A stretch of DNA of 40,422 bases from Xanthobacteraceae bacterium (GCA_019746355.1 JAIESC010000143.1:1-40422); one strand, 5' to 3'; shown: positions 15,346 to 24,567, counted from the stretch's first letter. The notes: a model not told the origin generated them from the sequence alone. Numbers and translations: made by a program.

Positions 15346-15577
15346 CGGGCCTCTCCCTGGGAAGGCGTCGGCAAGGCTTGCGGGCACACCGCCGCCTCGG
15401 CTTTTTTGGAACCGTCCCATTCTGCCCCCGTGCCCACGGCAGGTCGAGGCCCCGGCGGACCCCTTCCGGAGCCCTTCCGGGTCCCTTCCGAAAGTCTGAG
15501 GGGAACCGGATCGAAGGGCTCGCGAACTGCGTTACGATTTTGTAATATCCGACCGACATCGACCGGCGGGGGCCGCC

Positions 15578-15757
15578 ATGAAGTTGCTGATCGCAGCATT
15601 TCTGCTTGCCGTGCTGAGCACGTTCGCCGCGAGCGTTGGCCTTGCCCTGTGGGACGGCCACTACCGCCACCGCGATCTGCAGCTTCGGGCGATCCACTAC
15701 GACACCCAGTACGACATGAGCGCCCAGCGCCGGGTTCCCTCTGAGTTGCGGCGTTAG
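15578..15757 (+). CDS. 59-aa secreted or membrane-anchored hypothetical protein
   Basis: A short ORF, MKLLIAAFLLAVLSTFAASV onward, with a clear N-terminal hydrophobic segment and a polar, His/Tyr/Arg-rich remainder (WDGHYRHRDLQLRAIHYDTQ). An upstream GCGGGGG may act as a weak ribosome site. It is probably a small periplasmic or inner-membrane protein. No family is recognised, and the assignment rests on the signal-like start and lack of competing ORFs. Confidence 0.5.
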   Translation: MKLLIAAFLLAVLSTFAASVGLALWDGHYRHRDLQLRAIHYDTQYDMSAQRRVPSELRR

Positions 15758-15871
15758 CCCCTGCCAAAACCGCCGCATGACCGCGCCGCGTCATGCGGCG
15801 GTGGAACCGTGCTCCGTGTCTGACATTGAACTCACGAGAACCGAGTGGGGCGACCGCAAACGAGGTCGACC

Positions 15872-16336
15872 ATGTCGAGACATTGGTCCAAGCGCTGCTG
15901 GCTGGTCGCGGCCGCGATCACCGCCACCGCCGTCAACACGCCTGCCTTGGCGGGTGATGCCCAAGACAGCGACGCCCTGTCGAACAGGCTGAGCCACTAC
16001 ATCGTGCAGAGCATGCCGCCGGACATTCCGGTCAGCGGCCATGTACCGCCGATCAAGCTCACCGACCAGCAGCGCGGTCAAATCCGCAGTGCACTTGCCG
16101 CCAAAAACACCGAAGTCAGCCTGGAGTTGAAGGCCAACAAGAGTGCGAGTTCGTTTCAGCCGCAGATCGGCGCAACGATTCCGACGCCGCTCAAGCCGCA
16201 GGCATTTCCGTCAGCTCTGATTGCGGACGTTCCGGCAACGCGGCCCTACACCTATCTGAAGTTCAAGGGGCAAGTGCTGATCGTCGAACCCATGAGCCGG
16301 AAGATCGTCGATCTGTTCCCCGAAGCGAGCGGATAG
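15872..16336 (+). CDS. Exported protein with DUF1236-like C-terminal segment
   Basis: 154 residues from the ATG at 15872. A signal peptide (CWLVAAAITATAVNTPALA, cleavage near residue 28) precedes a region with VPPIKLTDQQRGQIRSALA. The C-terminal RPYTYLKFKGQVLIVEPMSR then KIVDLFPE resembles the DUF1236 motif, a short beta-hairpin found in many secreted Hyphomicrobiales proteins. It is likely periplasmic; molecular function unknown. It is convergent with tgt, the two stops being three bases apart. Confidence 0.7.
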   Translation: MSRHWSKRCWLVAAAITATAVNTPALAGDAQDSDALSNRLSHYIVQSMPPDIPVSGHVPPIKLTDQQRGQIRSALAAKNTEVSLELKANKSASSFQPQIGATIPTPLKPQAFPSALIADVPATRPYTYLKFKGQVLIVEPMSRKIVDLFPEASG

Positions 16337-16339
16337 GTT

Positions 16340-17473
16340 TCAAGCCGCGGCAAGGTCGCCTTTCGCCCAGCCTTCCTTGATTTCCGCGCAGTAGGCGGCG
16401 TAGCGCCCCTGCTCGATGGCTGTCCGCGCGCCCGCCATCAGCTCCTGGTAATAGCTGAGATTGATGGTCGACAGCACGATCGCGCCGAGCATCTCGTTCA
16501 CCCGCACCAGGTGATGCAGGTAAGCCCGTGAGTAGGTCCGCGCCGCCTCGCAGGGGCTGTGCGCGTCGAGCGGCCGCGGATCGTCGCGATGGCGCGCGTT
16601 GTCGAGATTGATCTGGCCCATGCGGGTGAACACCGCACCGTGACGACCGTTGCGGGTCGGCATCACGCAGTCGAACATGTCGATGCCGCGCGCCACGGCC
16701 TTGAGCAGATCGTCCGGCGTGCCGACGCCCATCAGGTAACGCGGCCGGTCGGCCGGTAGTTGCGGCGTCGTCTCCTCAACCACCTTGAGCATGGTCTCCT
16801 GCGGCTCGCCGACCGCGAGCCCACCGATGGCGTAGCCGTGAAAGCCGATCCCGACCAGGGCGCGCGCGCTCTCGCCGCGCAGCGCCATATCGTCGCCGCC
16901 CTGCACGATGCCGAACAGCGCCCGTCCCGGCTTAGCGCTCTCGAACGCGCGCTTGCAGCGCTCGGCCCAGGCGAGCGACAGGCGCATGGCGCGCTCCAGC
17001 TCGGTCCGGGTGTTCGGCAGCTTGATGCACTCGTCGAGCTGCATGGAAATGTCGGCGCCGAGCAGCGACTGGATTTCGATGGCGCGCTCCGGCGAGAGAT
17101 CCACCATCGTGCCGTCGATATGCGAGCGGAAGACCACGCCTTTGTCGCTGATCTTGCGAAGCTCTGACAGCGACATGACCTGGAAGCCGCCGGAGTCGGT
17201 CAGGATCGGGCCGTTCCAGTTCATGAACTTGTGCAGGCCGCCGAGCGCCGCAATCCGCTCGGCACCGGGCCGCAGCATCAGGTGATAGGTGTTGCCCAAT
17301 AGGATTTCGGCGCCGGTCGCGCGCACCGCCTCGGGCGTGAGTCCCTTCACCGTGGCCTGCGTGCCGACCGGCATGAAGGCCGGCGTTTGCACCCGGCCGT
17401 GCGGCGTTGAGAACTCGCCACGGCGCGCGGTGCCGTCGGTGCCGATCAGGCGAAAGGAAAAAGGCTCGGTCAT
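16340..17473 (-). CDS. tgt: tRNA-guanine transglycosylase with an altered zinc site
   Basis: 377 residues. It exchanges guanine 34 for preQ1 in tRNAs with GUN anticodons, the committing step of queuosine on tRNA. Family features are [29 protein letters not shown] with the conserved Asp, [18 protein letters not shown], and the nucleophile region [14 protein letters not shown]. The canonical zinc ligands (three Cys and a His; C318, C320, C323 and H349 in Zymomonas) align with Ser306, Cys308, Ala311 and Ile337, with the same spacing, so three of four are missing. Everything else looks intact. The ATG overlaps the queA stop by four bases. Confidence 0.95.
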   Translation of the reverse strand: MTEPFSFRLIGTDGTARRGEFSTPHGRVQTPAFMPVGTQATVKGLTPEAVRATGAEILLGNTYHLMLRPGAERIAALGGLHKFMNWNGPILTDSGGFQVMSLSELRKISDKGVVFRSHIDGTMVDLSPERAIEIQSLLGADISMQLDECIKLPNTRTELERAMRLSLAWAERCKRAFESAKPGRALFGIVQGGDDMALRGESARALVGIGFHGYAIGGLAVGEPQETMLKVVEETTPQLPADRPRYLMGVGTPDDLLKAVARGIDMFDCVMPTRNGRHGAVFTRMGQINLDNARHRDDPRPLDAHSPCEAARTYSRAYLHHLVRVNEMLGAIVLSTINLSYYQELMAGARTAIEQGRYAAYCAEIKEGWAKGDLAAA

Positions 17474-18549
17474 TGCGCCCGAAATAGCAGGGACGCATCC
17501 CCATAGGAATAGAACCGATACCCGGCGGCAATGGCGTGCGCGTAGGCGCGCGTCATGGTGTCGAGGCCGCAGAACGCCGACACCAGCATGAACAGGGTCG
17601 AGCGCGGCAGGTGGAAGTTCGTCATCATCACGTCCACCGCCTTGAAGCGGTAGCCCGGCGTGATGAACAGCGCGGTATCGCCGGCGAACGGCTTGACTTG
17701 GCCGTCATCGTCCGTCGCGCTCTCGACCGTCCGCAGCGCCGTCGAGCCCACCGCGACGATCCGCCCGCCCTTGCCGTGAACCGCGTTGAGCGCTTCCGCC
17801 GTTTCGGCCGTCAGCACCGCATGCTCCGCATGCATCCTGTGCCCGGTCGTGTCGTCGGCATGCACCGGCAGGAACGTGCCCGGCCCGACATGCAGCGTCA
17901 CCTTGTGCACGGCGATGCCGCGCGCGGCGAGCCTTGCCAGCAAGCCGTCGGTGAAATGCAGGCCCGCGGTCGGGGCCGCGACCGATCCCTCCTCCCGTGC
18001 AAAATAGGTCTGATAGTCGGCGCGGTCCTGCTCGTCGGGCTTCCGCTGGCCCGCGATGTAGGGCGGCAGCGGCATGTCGCCCCGCTCGGCGATCGCCTGA
18101 TCGAGCACCGCGCCGTGGAACGCAAACGACAGCGTGATCTCGCCGCCTTCACCCTTGCCCTCGACCGTCGCGTCGAGCTGACCGAGGAAACAGACCTTGC
18201 CCTCGTCGCCGAAGCGGATCACGTCGCCCGGCGCAAGCTTCTTGCCGGGCTTGGCGAGGGCGCGCCAGCGCGAGCCGTCGATGCGCTCGGTCAGCGTTGC
18301 CTCGATCTTTGCGTCCGCGCCGCGACCGATGCGGCAGCCAGTGAGCCGGGCCGGGATCACCTTGGTGTCGTTGACAACCAGTGCATCGCCGGGGTCGAGC
18401 AGATCCGGCAGGTCGCGAACGCCCTTGTCCTCGAGCCCGGGCGCGGCGCCCGGCCGCACCACGAACAGCCGCGCCGTATCGCGCGGCGAAACGGGCCGCA
18501 GCGCGATGCGCTCGGGTGGAAGCTCGAAGTCGAAGAGATCAGTGCGCAT
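17470..18549 (-). CDS. queA: S-adenosylmethionine:tRNA ribosyltransferase-isomerase
   Basis: 359 residues from [20 protein letters not shown] (ATG 18549-18547). It transfers and rearranges the ribosyl of AdoMet onto preQ1-tRNA to give epoxyqueuosine. Family motifs seen are [70 protein letters not shown] and [19 protein letters not shown]. An in-frame extension to 18651 is not conserved-looking. It forms an operon with tgt through a four-base ATGA overlap, so the two consecutive queuosine steps are translationally coupled. Confidence 0.97.
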   Translation of the reverse strand: MRTDLFDFELPPERIALRPVSPRDTARLFVVRPGAAPGLEDKGVRDLPDLLDPGDALVVNDTKVIPARLTGCRIGRGADAKIEATLTERIDGSRWRALAKPGKKLAPGDVIRFGDEGKVCFLGQLDATVEGKGEGGEITLSFAFHGAVLDQAIAERGDMPLPPYIAGQRKPDEQDRADYQTYFAREEGSVAAPTAGLHFTDGLLARLAARGIAVHKVTLHVGPGTFLPVHADDTTGHRMHAEHAVLTAETAEALNAVHGKGGRIVAVGSTALRTVESATDDDGQVKPFAGDTALFITPGYRFKAVDVMMTNFHLPRSTLFMLVSAFCGLDTMTRAYAHAIAAGYRFYSYGDASLLFRAQ

Positions 18550-18647
18550 GCCAGATATCGCTGGTGTCGGGTTCGGAAGCTCGGCAAATTCCCCGCCTGC
18601 TCCTAAGCGAACTTCCAAACCAAAGCGACACTCGTGATCCAAGCCTT

Positions 18648-19061
18648 TCATTCTTTTCGGGGGGCTGTGAGAGTGAAAACAAACGGCTGACCAGCGATAC
18701 CCTCGCCAAGAGCCGGCGAGATCGGCAGCGGCGAGCAGAGCTTGATCGCGTCGCTCAGGGCCGCAGAGAACTTGTCCCGCTCCTCGGCAGACAACTTTTG
18801 ATCCACATAGGTCAGACGCCCGCCGAGAATTTCGCCGTTGCGCTTAAAGCTGAGGATGAACCTCAGCACCATTCCATCATGCGCCTCGCTTTCAGGCGGC
18901 CATTTCCAGCAAGCGAAAAACGCCGTTTGGACATCATCGAGCGTGTCGAGCGGCCCCTTGGCGGGCACAGTCGCCCCCACCTCCGCCTCGGCGGAGGTTG
19001 CGACCGGCGACGCGCATGCCGTCGCCGCTCCGAGCATCGCCAAGAACGCGGCCCAACGCAT
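18648..19061 (-). CDS. Secreted TonB-C-like protein, paralogue of the gene at 19815-20252
   Basis: 137 residues from [20 protein letters not shown]. It has a signal peptide (possibly lipoprotein-like around ATACAS), then [41 protein letters not shown] and [21 protein letters not shown]. These same blocks recur in the paralogue (CWKWPP, SFKRSGEIFGVRLTY, ALKLCSPLPVS). The pattern of strand, G-x-I strand, helix and C-x-PLP resembles the C-terminal domain of TonB/TolA; this is inference from pattern. It lies 98 bp upstream of queA on the same strand. An upstream extension to 19151 is unlikely to be translated. It is periplasmic; role unknown. Confidence 0.7.
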   Translation of the reverse strand: MRWAAFLAMLGAATACASPVATSAEAEVGATVPAKGPLDTLDDVQTAFFACWKWPPESEAHDGMVLRFILSFKRNGEILGGRLTYVDQKLSAEERDKFSAALSDAIKLCSPLPISPALGEGIAGQPFVFTLTAPRKE

Positions 19062-19353
19062 CGCCGGCTCCTGCGTTACTCCTGGCGCCCCGGTCGCAAG
19101 CTCGCCTGAGCGAACTTCGGGCCCCGGACACCGGATCGTCACCTCTGCCACTTGTTAGATAGGCAGTGCCTTCGCTTTGGGTACGGCCCGGCCGGCCACA
19201 GCCGCAGATTTCCTGGGTCTACCAGACCGGCCCGGGGGTACGCTCCGGCGAACAATCCGGAATGCTCAATGTCGCTGCGACACCAAGGCTGGATGCCCCG
19301 CTTGCGCGTGGCATGACAGCGGAGGTGTGGCCGCCAAAGTTATGGCGGCGCCC

Positions 19354-19809
19354 TCAAGCCCCCATCGTCGCCCGGATGATCTTGTCGGGCTGGTTGACCG
19401 GCTCGCCGCGCTTGATCTTGTCGACGTTCTCCATGCCCTCGATCACCTTGCCCCACACCGTGTACTGGCCGTCGAGGAAGGTCGCGTCGTCGAAGCAGAT
19501 GAAGAACTGGCTGTCGCCGGAGTCCGGGTTCTGCGCGCGGGCCATCGACACGGTGCCGCGAACATGCGGCTCCTTGTTGAACTCGGCCTTGAGCTTTTGC
19601 CCGGAGCCGCCGGTGCCGGTGCCGTGCGGGCAGCCGGTCTGCGCCATGAAGCCTTCGATCACGCGGTGGAACACGATGCCGTCGTAGAAGCCGGACTTCA
19701 CCAGCTCCTTGATGCGGGCGACGTGGCCGGGCGCGAGGTCGGGACGCATTTCGATGACGACCTTGCCCTTGGTGGTGTCGAGCGTCATCGTGTTTTCGGG
19801 AGTAGCCAT
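19354..19809 (-). CDS. Peptidyl-prolyl cis-trans isomerase, cytoplasmic cyclophilin
   Basis: 151 residues. The cyclophilin core is complete: GKVVIEMRPDLAPGHVARIK, FYDGIVFHRVIEGFMAQTGC with the catalytic Arg, GTVSMARAQNPDSGDSQFFI and FLDGQYTVWGKVIEGMENVD. No signal peptide is present, so it acts in the cytoplasm. The start at MATPEN (19809-19807) is preceded by GAAGGAAAGG, which lies in the end of the upstream gene only five bases away, so the two are co-translated. PpiB-type length. Confidence 0.95.
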   Translation of the reverse strand: MATPENTMTLDTTKGKVVIEMRPDLAPGHVARIKELVKSGFYDGIVFHRVIEGFMAQTGCPHGTGTGGSGQKLKAEFNKEPHVRGTVSMARAQNPDSGDSQFFICFDDATFLDGQYTVWGKVIEGMENVDKIKRGEPVNQPDKIIRATMGA

Positions 19810-19814
19810 CAGCG

Positions 19815-20252
19815 TCAAGCCTTTCCTTCTCTTCGGTTGTCTTTGAATCGGAATGTAAACGGCCGGCCGGCGATCGCGCCGCCAAGGCTCTCGGACACCG
19901 GCAGCGGCGAGCACAGCTTCAGCGCCTCCAGCATCACGCCGTAATAGAGCCTTCGTTCGTCCTCGGAGACGTCGCGCGTCTCATAGGTCAGGCGCACGCC
20001 GAAAATCTCGCCGCTACGCTTAAAACTCAGCCGGATCGTCAGTTCCATCCCCTGGCGAACTTCGCTCAACGGCGGCCATTTCCAGCAGCCCTGGATGGCG
20101 TTGCGGATGTCGACCAGCGTGTTGAGCGGCCCCTTGGGAGCGACGCCGCGGCCGGGCTGCGCGGCGAGCGGCGATACCATCATCGCCGTGACCACCGCCG
20201 CAACGCCCAAAACCTTGACGCCCGTCAGAACCGCAGGCCGCATCTGCCGCAT
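19815..20252 (-). CDS. Secreted TonB-C-like protein (paralogue of 18648-19061)
   Basis: 145 residues from the ATG at 20252-20250, whose A is the last base of the preceding cyclophilin stop (TGATG), so translation is coupled. It has a signal peptide (VLGVAAVVTAMMVSPLAAQ), then PKGPLNTLVDIRNAIQGCWK, TIRLSFKRSGEIFGVRLTYE and LKLCSPLPVSESLGGAIAGR. Shares block order with the protein at 18648-19061. It is predicted periplasmic. Position between two cyclophilins suggests an envelope protein-folding or uptake context, but no function is known. Confidence 0.75.
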   Translation of the reverse strand: MRQMRPAVLTGVKVLGVAAVVTAMMVSPLAAQPGRGVAPKGPLNTLVDIRNAIQGCWKWPPLSEVRQGMELTIRLSFKRSGEIFGVRLTYETRDVSEDERRLYYGVMLEALKLCSPLPVSESLGGAIAGRPFTFRFKDNRREGKA

Positions 20253-20908
20253 CACCGCTCGATGGTCGCCTTCTTTACGAAATCGAGCCGGCCGAAGTCG
20301 CGCTGCAGATAGGCATTGCCTTCCATCTGAATGCGGCCCTGGTCGGGGCCGCGGCCGCGCGGCGCGCCCTCGCCGTATTCGGCATTGAGCTTGTCGACCA
20401 CGTCCATGCCCGAGATGATGCGCCCGAACGGCGAGAACCCCTGGCCGTCGAGCGAGGCGTTGTCGCCGAAGTTGATGAACACCTGGCTGGTGCGGGTGTT
20501 CGGCCCCGCCATCGCATAGGTGATATAGCCGCGCTTGTTGCTCTGCTTCACCGGATCGTCGGCGATGCGCGCCTCGCGCCACGGCGCCGAGACCTTCGGA
20601 TCGCCGTTGATGCCGAACTGCACCATGAAGCCGGAGATTACGCGGAAGAAGCGGACGTTGTCGTAGAAGCCGTTCTTGACGAGGTTGTAGAAACGGTCCG
20701 CGCCGTTCGGCGCCCAGTCGCGCGTCACCTCGACGACGAACACGCCTTTGCTGGTGTCGAACTTCGCCTTGTAGGTGGCCGGGGCCTTCTCGTTGAGGTT
20801 CGCCGGCGTTGCCAGATTACCCTGGGCCGAAGCCGGGACGGCGAGCGCCAAGAGCGCAAAGGCGAGCGCAAAGGCGGACACAAGCGTGGCGAGCGTTCGG
20901 CGCATCAT
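20252..20908 (-). CDS. Peptidyl-prolyl cis-trans isomerase, exported cyclophilin
   Basis: 218 residues. A Sec signal peptide (LVSAFALAFALLALAVPASA) is followed by a cyclophilin domain: GVFVVEVTRDWAPNGADRFY, FYDNVRFFRVISGFMVQFGI, GYITYAMAGPNTRTSQVFIN and GFSPFGRIISGMDVVDKLNA. The C-terminus extends about 30 residues beyond the domain. It acts in the periplasm on protein folding, the counterpart of the cytoplasmic cyclophilin two genes downstream. It lies 23 bp after coaD and overlaps the next gene by one base. Confidence 0.95.
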   Translation of the reverse strand: MMRRTLATLVSAFALAFALLALAVPASAQGNLATPANLNEKAPATYKAKFDTSKGVFVVEVTRDWAPNGADRFYNLVKNGFYDNVRFFRVISGFMVQFGINGDPKVSAPWREARIADDPVKQSNKRGYITYAMAGPNTRTSQVFINFGDNASLDGQGFSPFGRIISGMDVVDKLNAEYGEGAPRGRGPDQGRIQMEGNAYLQRDFGRLDFVKKATIER

Positions 20909-20931
20909 CGTTCAAGCTCCTCGATATTGGG

Positions 20932-21444
20932 TTATTTCGAGCCGGATTTTCCGGCGAACTTCTTCTTCAGGCGAGCGAGCACCGCCGCCGGCACGAAGCC
21001 CGACACGTCGCCGCCCATCGCCGAAATCTGCCGCACCAACGTGGCGGTGATGTGCCGCACGCCGGGCGAGGCCGGCAGGAACACGGTCTGCACGCCAGGC
21101 GTCATATGCCCGTTCATGCCGGCCATCTGCATTTCGTAGTCGAAATCGGTGCCGTCGCGCAGTCCGCGGATCAACATGCTGGCGCCCGCGCGCTCAGCCG
21201 CCGTGACGACCAGATCGTCGAAGGTCGTGCATTCAAGCTGGCACTTCGCCTGCTTGGCGAGCGGGGCGCAGGTCTCCTCGAGCATCGCCAGCCGCTCGCT
21301 GACGTCGAACATCGGCGTTTTGCCGGGGTGGACGCCGACCGCGAGCACGAGCTTGTCGGCAAGGCCTGCGGCCTGGCGGACGACATCGAGGTGGCCGTTG
21401 GTGACCGGATCGAACGACCCGGCATAGAGCGCGGTGCGCGGCAT
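20932..21444 (-). CDS. coaD: Phosphopantetheine adenylyltransferase
   Basis: 170 residues. It makes dephospho-CoA from 4'-phosphopantetheine and ATP, the penultimate step of CoA synthesis. Nucleotidyltransferase features are [20 protein letters not shown] at the N-terminus (the T/HxGH-type site), [31 protein letters not shown] and the late [10 protein letters not shown] motif. It is the first gene of the minus-strand run towards tgt. The region before it (21445-21560) is AT-rich around 21530-21565, a likely promoter area shared with the divergent gene at 21683. Confidence 0.97.
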   Translation of the reverse strand: MPRTALYAGSFDPVTNGHLDVVRQAAGLADKLVLAVGVHPGKTPMFDVSERLAMLEETCAPLAKQAKCQLECTTFDDLVVTAAERAGASMLIRGLRDGTDFDYEMQMAGMNGHMTPGVQTVFLPASPGVRHITATLVRQISAMGGDVSGFVPAAVLARLKKKFAGKSGSK

Positions 21445-21645
21445 GCGGCGGGTCTAGCGTGCCGCAATGACGCGGGCAACCGCGCCATAGCGCGTCGAAC
21501 CCGCGCGCAAACGCGCCGATCGCCACAATCATTAAAAATCTAGCGTTTTCAATAGCTAAAGGCTCATTCCGGCGGGGTATCGGAACCGCCGGATTGTGAT
21601 TGGCATCACTGAACCCGCCAGCCGCCGGTGCGACTAACACGCAAA

Positions 21646-21663
21646 GGCCCGCTCGTGCGGGCC
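21646..21663 (+). other. Hairpin upstream of the exported protein gene at 21683
   Basis: GGCCCGC (21646-21652) pairs perfectly with GCGGGCC (21657-21663) around TCGT. It lies 20 bases before the start codon, so it would sit in the 5' untranslated RNA and might affect ribosome access or end a short upstream transcript. No T-run follows. Confidence 0.4.
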
Positions 21664-21682
21664 GCTGTTACAGGGACGCGTC

Positions 21683-22057
21683 ATGAAAAATCTGGTCCAG
21701 CCGGTGTCAGCCGTTGCGCTCGCCGCGACGATTGCGACCGCCATCACCATCCTGCCGACCTTAAGCGATCCGGTAGACGCCAGCGCGCCGATCAAGGTTG
21801 CGATCGCCGCGGCACCGGTCCCGGTGTCGAGCAAGTGCACCGAGCAGGCCTGGCCGAACATCGATGCCGATTGCCTGCGCGACAGCCGCCGGTCGGAAGG
21901 TTTGGCCAAGCCGGTTACGCGGACCGTCGGCATCGAGCGGAAGGCCGAGCACAAGACCGAACACAAGACCGAGGGCAAGACAGCGCTGGACGTCGCGTCG
22001 ATCCACGCGCCGATGTTGGCGCTTACGAAAACCGCTTCGCCGCCAGCACGGCGTTGA
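21683..22057 (+). CDS. Exported hypothetical protein, convergently overlapping the KAS gene
   Basis: 124 residues with a signal-like N-terminus (VSAVALAATIATAITILPTL). The mature part holds KCTEQAWPNIDADCLRD, with two Cys that could form a disulphide, and a Lys/Glu/His repeat (KAEHKTEHKTEGK). Similar small secreted proteins with a W-P-x-(6-8)-C-L block are widespread in Hyphomicrobiales; function unknown. Its last 35 bases (22023-22057) overlap the end of the opposite-strand KAS gene. Confidence 0.65.
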   Translation: MKNLVQPVSAVALAATIATAITILPTLSDPVDASAPIKVAIAAAPVPVSSKCTEQAWPNIDADCLRDSRRSEGLAKPVTRTVGIERKAEHKTEHKTEGKTALDVASIHAPMLALTKTASPPARR

Positions 22058-23237
22058 GCCCGCCGAACGCAAACGAATTCGACAGCGCGGCGTCCACCTT
22101 CATCTGTCGCGCCTCGTTCGGCACGCAATCGATATCGCAGGCCGGGTCCGGACCGAGATAGTTGATGGTCGGTGGCACGATGCCGTCCTTGATCGTCATC
22201 AGCGTCGCGACCATTTCCAGCGCGCCCGCGGCACCAAGCGCATGGCCGATCATCGACTTGTTCGACGACATCACGAGTTTTTTGGCGTGATCGCCGAAGG
22301 CGCGTTTTAGCGCGTCGGTCTCGGTCTCGTCGTTGGCCGCGGTGCCGGTGCCGTGCGCGTTGACGTACGGCACGTCGGACGCGTTCAGCCCGCCGTCCGT
22401 GAGCGCGCCGTTGATCGCGCGCAGCATGCCGCCCGCATCGGGGCTCAGGAGATCGCCCGCGTCCGCCGACTGGCCGAAGCCGGTGATCTCGCCGAGGATG
22501 TTCGCAGAGCGCTTCCGCGCGTGCTCGAGGCTCTCGATCACGATCATGGCCGCGCCCTCGCCGATCACCAGGCCCTTGCGGTCGCGCGAGAACGGCCGGC
22601 AGGTGTCGGGCGCAAGCACGCGCAACGCCTCCCAGCCTTTCATGGTGCCAAAGGCGATGCAGGCCTCCGCGCCGCCGGTCACCGCCACCGGCACGTTGCC
22701 GGCCCGCACCATCTGAAAGGCGAGCCCGATGGCGTGCGTGGCCGACGCGCAGGCGCTCGCCACCACGAAGGCCGGCCCGCGCAACCCGCAGGTCATGGAA
22801 ATCTGGCTCGCCGGCGCGTTCACCATCAGCTTCGGGATGGTGAGCGGATGCAGCCGCTTGGCCTTGTCGCCATAGAGCCGCTTGTAGTTCTCGTCCTGGG
22901 TCGACTGGCCGCCGACGCCGCAGCCGATGATGGTCGCAGTCTGCTCCGACAGGCCGCCGTCGAACGTCAGCCCTGAATGCCTGATCGCCTCGCGCGCCGC
23001 GATCACGCCGAACTGCGCGACGCGGTCCATCGGCGCAGCCAGGCGCTCGTCGAAATGCTTGAGCGGGTCGTGGTCCTTGACCTCGGCCACCACCTTTTGC
23101 GTGAGCTGCTCGGTCGGAAGGGTCACCGCGGGCGCAATGCCGCAGACGCCTTTGGACAGGTTCGTCCAGTAGGTCGCCGCGTCATGGCCGATCGACGACA
23201 GGACGCCCCAGCCCGTGACGACGACGCGATGGGCCAT
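22023..23237 (-). CDS. Beta-ketoacyl-ACP synthase (KAS II / NodE-like)
   Basis: 404 residues, thiolase fold. Active-site residues are visible: the nucleophile Cys in VVASACASATHAIG near residue 165, His in NAHGTGTAANDETE near residue 300 and the KSMIGHALGAAGALE Lys-His segment near residue 335. It elongates acyl chains on ACP by condensation with malonyl-ACP. It starts directly after the stop of a dedicated ACP gene (TAG-ATG), and lpxD lies just upstream, so it likely builds a specialised acyl chain, perhaps for lipid A, rather than bulk fatty acid. The context resembles NodE/NodF or very-long-chain acyl systems; the product chain is not predictable. Confidence 0.9.
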   Translation of the reverse strand: MAHRVVVTGWGVLSSIGHDAATYWTNLSKGVCGIAPAVTLPTEQLTQKVVAEVKDHDPLKHFDERLAAPMDRVAQFGVIAAREAIRHSGLTFDGGLSEQTATIIGCGVGGQSTQDENYKRLYGDKAKRLHPLTIPKLMVNAPASQISMTCGLRGPAFVVASACASATHAIGLAFQMVRAGNVPVAVTGGAEACIAFGTMKGWEALRVLAPDTCRPFSRDRKGLVIGEGAAMIVIESLEHARKRSANILGEITGFGQSADAGDLLSPDAGGMLRAINGALTDGGLNASDVPYVNAHGTGTAANDETETDALKRAFGDHAKKLVMSSNKSMIGHALGAAGALEMVATLMTIKDGIVPPTINYLGPDPACDIDCVPNEARQMKVDAALSNSFAFGGLNAVLAAKRFS

Positions 23238-23495
23238 CTAGGCCTTTCCAGTCAGCTTCTTGATCGCGTCTGCGATCTCGGCCACGGTCTGGAACTCAAG
23301 CCGCGCGTCGTTCGAGTTGTAGGGGATCTGGATGTCAAATTTCTCTTCCAGATCAAAGATCATCTCGACCGCCGCAAACGAATCCAGCCCCAGCTCGTCC
23401 AGCCGGTCGTCCGGACTCAGGTCCTTCTTGCCCTGAACCTTCTTTGCGACGATCGCCAGCACGTCGCGGGTGACGTCATCCATCGCAGCCGTCAT
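23238..23495 (-). CDS. Dedicated acyl carrier protein
   Basis: 85 residues with the phosphopantetheine attachment serine in DELGLDSFAAVEMIFDLEE near residue 39. It differs from housekeeping AcpP, whose usual motif is GADSLDTVEL, and resembles specialised (NodF-type) carriers. It ends adjacent to the KAS start. A second in-frame ATG four codons in is an alternative start. Likely cytoplasmic partner of the KAS in making a special acyl chain close to lpxD. Confidence 0.9.
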   Translation of the reverse strand: MTAAMDDVTRDVLAIVAKKVQGKKDLSPDDRLDELGLDSFAAVEMIFDLEEKFDIQIPYNSNDARLEFQTVAEIADAIKKLTGKA

Positions 23496-23541
23496 CGTCC
23501 TGCCTAGTCAAAGACCTCGTACTACCAATTCTGATACGGGG

Positions 23542-24567
23542 TCAGATGCGCTTTCGCAACGCCGCCGTGACCCGCAGGAACTCGCGGCCGGGCATGGCCG
23601 GGAAGCCGAGCCAGCGCTCGCCGGGCGGAATGTTGGAAACCACGCCGCTTTTCGCCCCGACCACGGCGCCCTCGCCCACGGTCAGATGGTCGGCGATGCC
23701 GACCTGCCCGCCCAGGATCACGTGGTCGCCGAGCACCACGCTGCCCGACAGGCCGCATTCCGAGACGATGATGCAATGGCGGCCGATCATGCAATTGTGG
23801 CCGATCTGCACGAGGTTATCGATCTTGGTGCCCTCGCCGATCACGGTGTCGCCGCTGCCGCCGCGGTCGATGGTGGTGTTGGCGCCGATCTCGACGCTGT
23901 CCTGGACGATGACGCGGCCGAGCTGCGGGACCTTTATATGGCCCTCAGCGCTCGGCTGGTAGCGGAACCCGTCCTGGCCGATCCGGCAGCCGGCATGCAG
24001 GATGACGTTGTCGCCGATCAGCGCGTGCATGATCGAGGCGCCCGGTCCGACCGAGCAGTCGCGGCCGATCTGCACGTCCGGGCCGATCACCGCGTTGGGA
24101 CCGATCACGGTCCCCGAACCGATCCCGGCCCGCGGGCCAATCACCGCTCCGGGATCGATGGTGACGCCATCCTCAATCTCGGCGGTCTCGTGGACATGGG
24201 CGCCGGGCGCCGTGACCTCGGTCCCGAACATCGAGCGAGGCTTGAGCGAATCCGGATAGAGCTTGCGCGCCACGATCACGAAATCGCGGAACGGCTCCTT
24301 CGTCAGCAGAACGGTGATCGCCTGCGGCACCCGTTCGGCGAAGCGCTCGGTGGTCAGGCAGACCGCGGCGCGCGTCGCCGCAAGCTGGTCGAGATATTTG
24401 GCGCTCTCGAAGAACGCGAGGTCGGACGCCCGCGCCCGGTCGAGCGTGGCGATGCCGCGGATGGTGCGGTCGAGTTTTGCGCCCTCGCGCGGCTTGGCGC
24501 CGGTCAGCGCGGCGATCTCGCCGACGGTCAGACCTTCCGGCTCTTTGAAGAACGACTGGGCTGTCAT
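23542..24567 (-). CDS. lpxD: UDP-3-O-(3-hydroxyacyl)glucosamine N-acyltransferase
   Basis: 341 residues from [20 protein letters not shown] (ATG 24567-24565). It adds the N-linked 3-hydroxyacyl chain in lipid A synthesis. The N-terminal uridine-binding domain is followed by a left-handed beta helix of hexapeptide repeats ([20 protein letters not shown] and others). The catalytic His lies in [17 protein letters not shown], and the C-terminal part ends with [20 protein letters not shown]. It is upstream of the ACP/KAS pair on the same strand (46-bp gap). Normal length; an extension to 24606 is unnecessary. Confidence 0.96.
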   Translation of the reverse strand: MTAQSFFKEPEGLTVGEIAALTGAKPREGAKLDRTIRGIATLDRARASDLAFFESAKYLDQLAATRAAVCLTTERFAERVPQAITVLLTKEPFRDFVIVARKLYPDSLKPRSMFGTEVTAPGAHVHETAEIEDGVTIDPGAVIGPRAGIGSGTVIGPNAVIGPDVQIGRDCSVGPGASIMHALIGDNVILHAGCRIGQDGFRYQPSAEGHIKVPQLGRVIVQDSVEIGANTTIDRGGSGDTVIGEGTKIDNLVQIGHNCMIGRHCIIVSECGLSGSVVLGDHVILGGQVGIADHLTVGEGAVVGAKSGVVSNIPPGERWLGFPAMPGREFLRVTAALRKRI

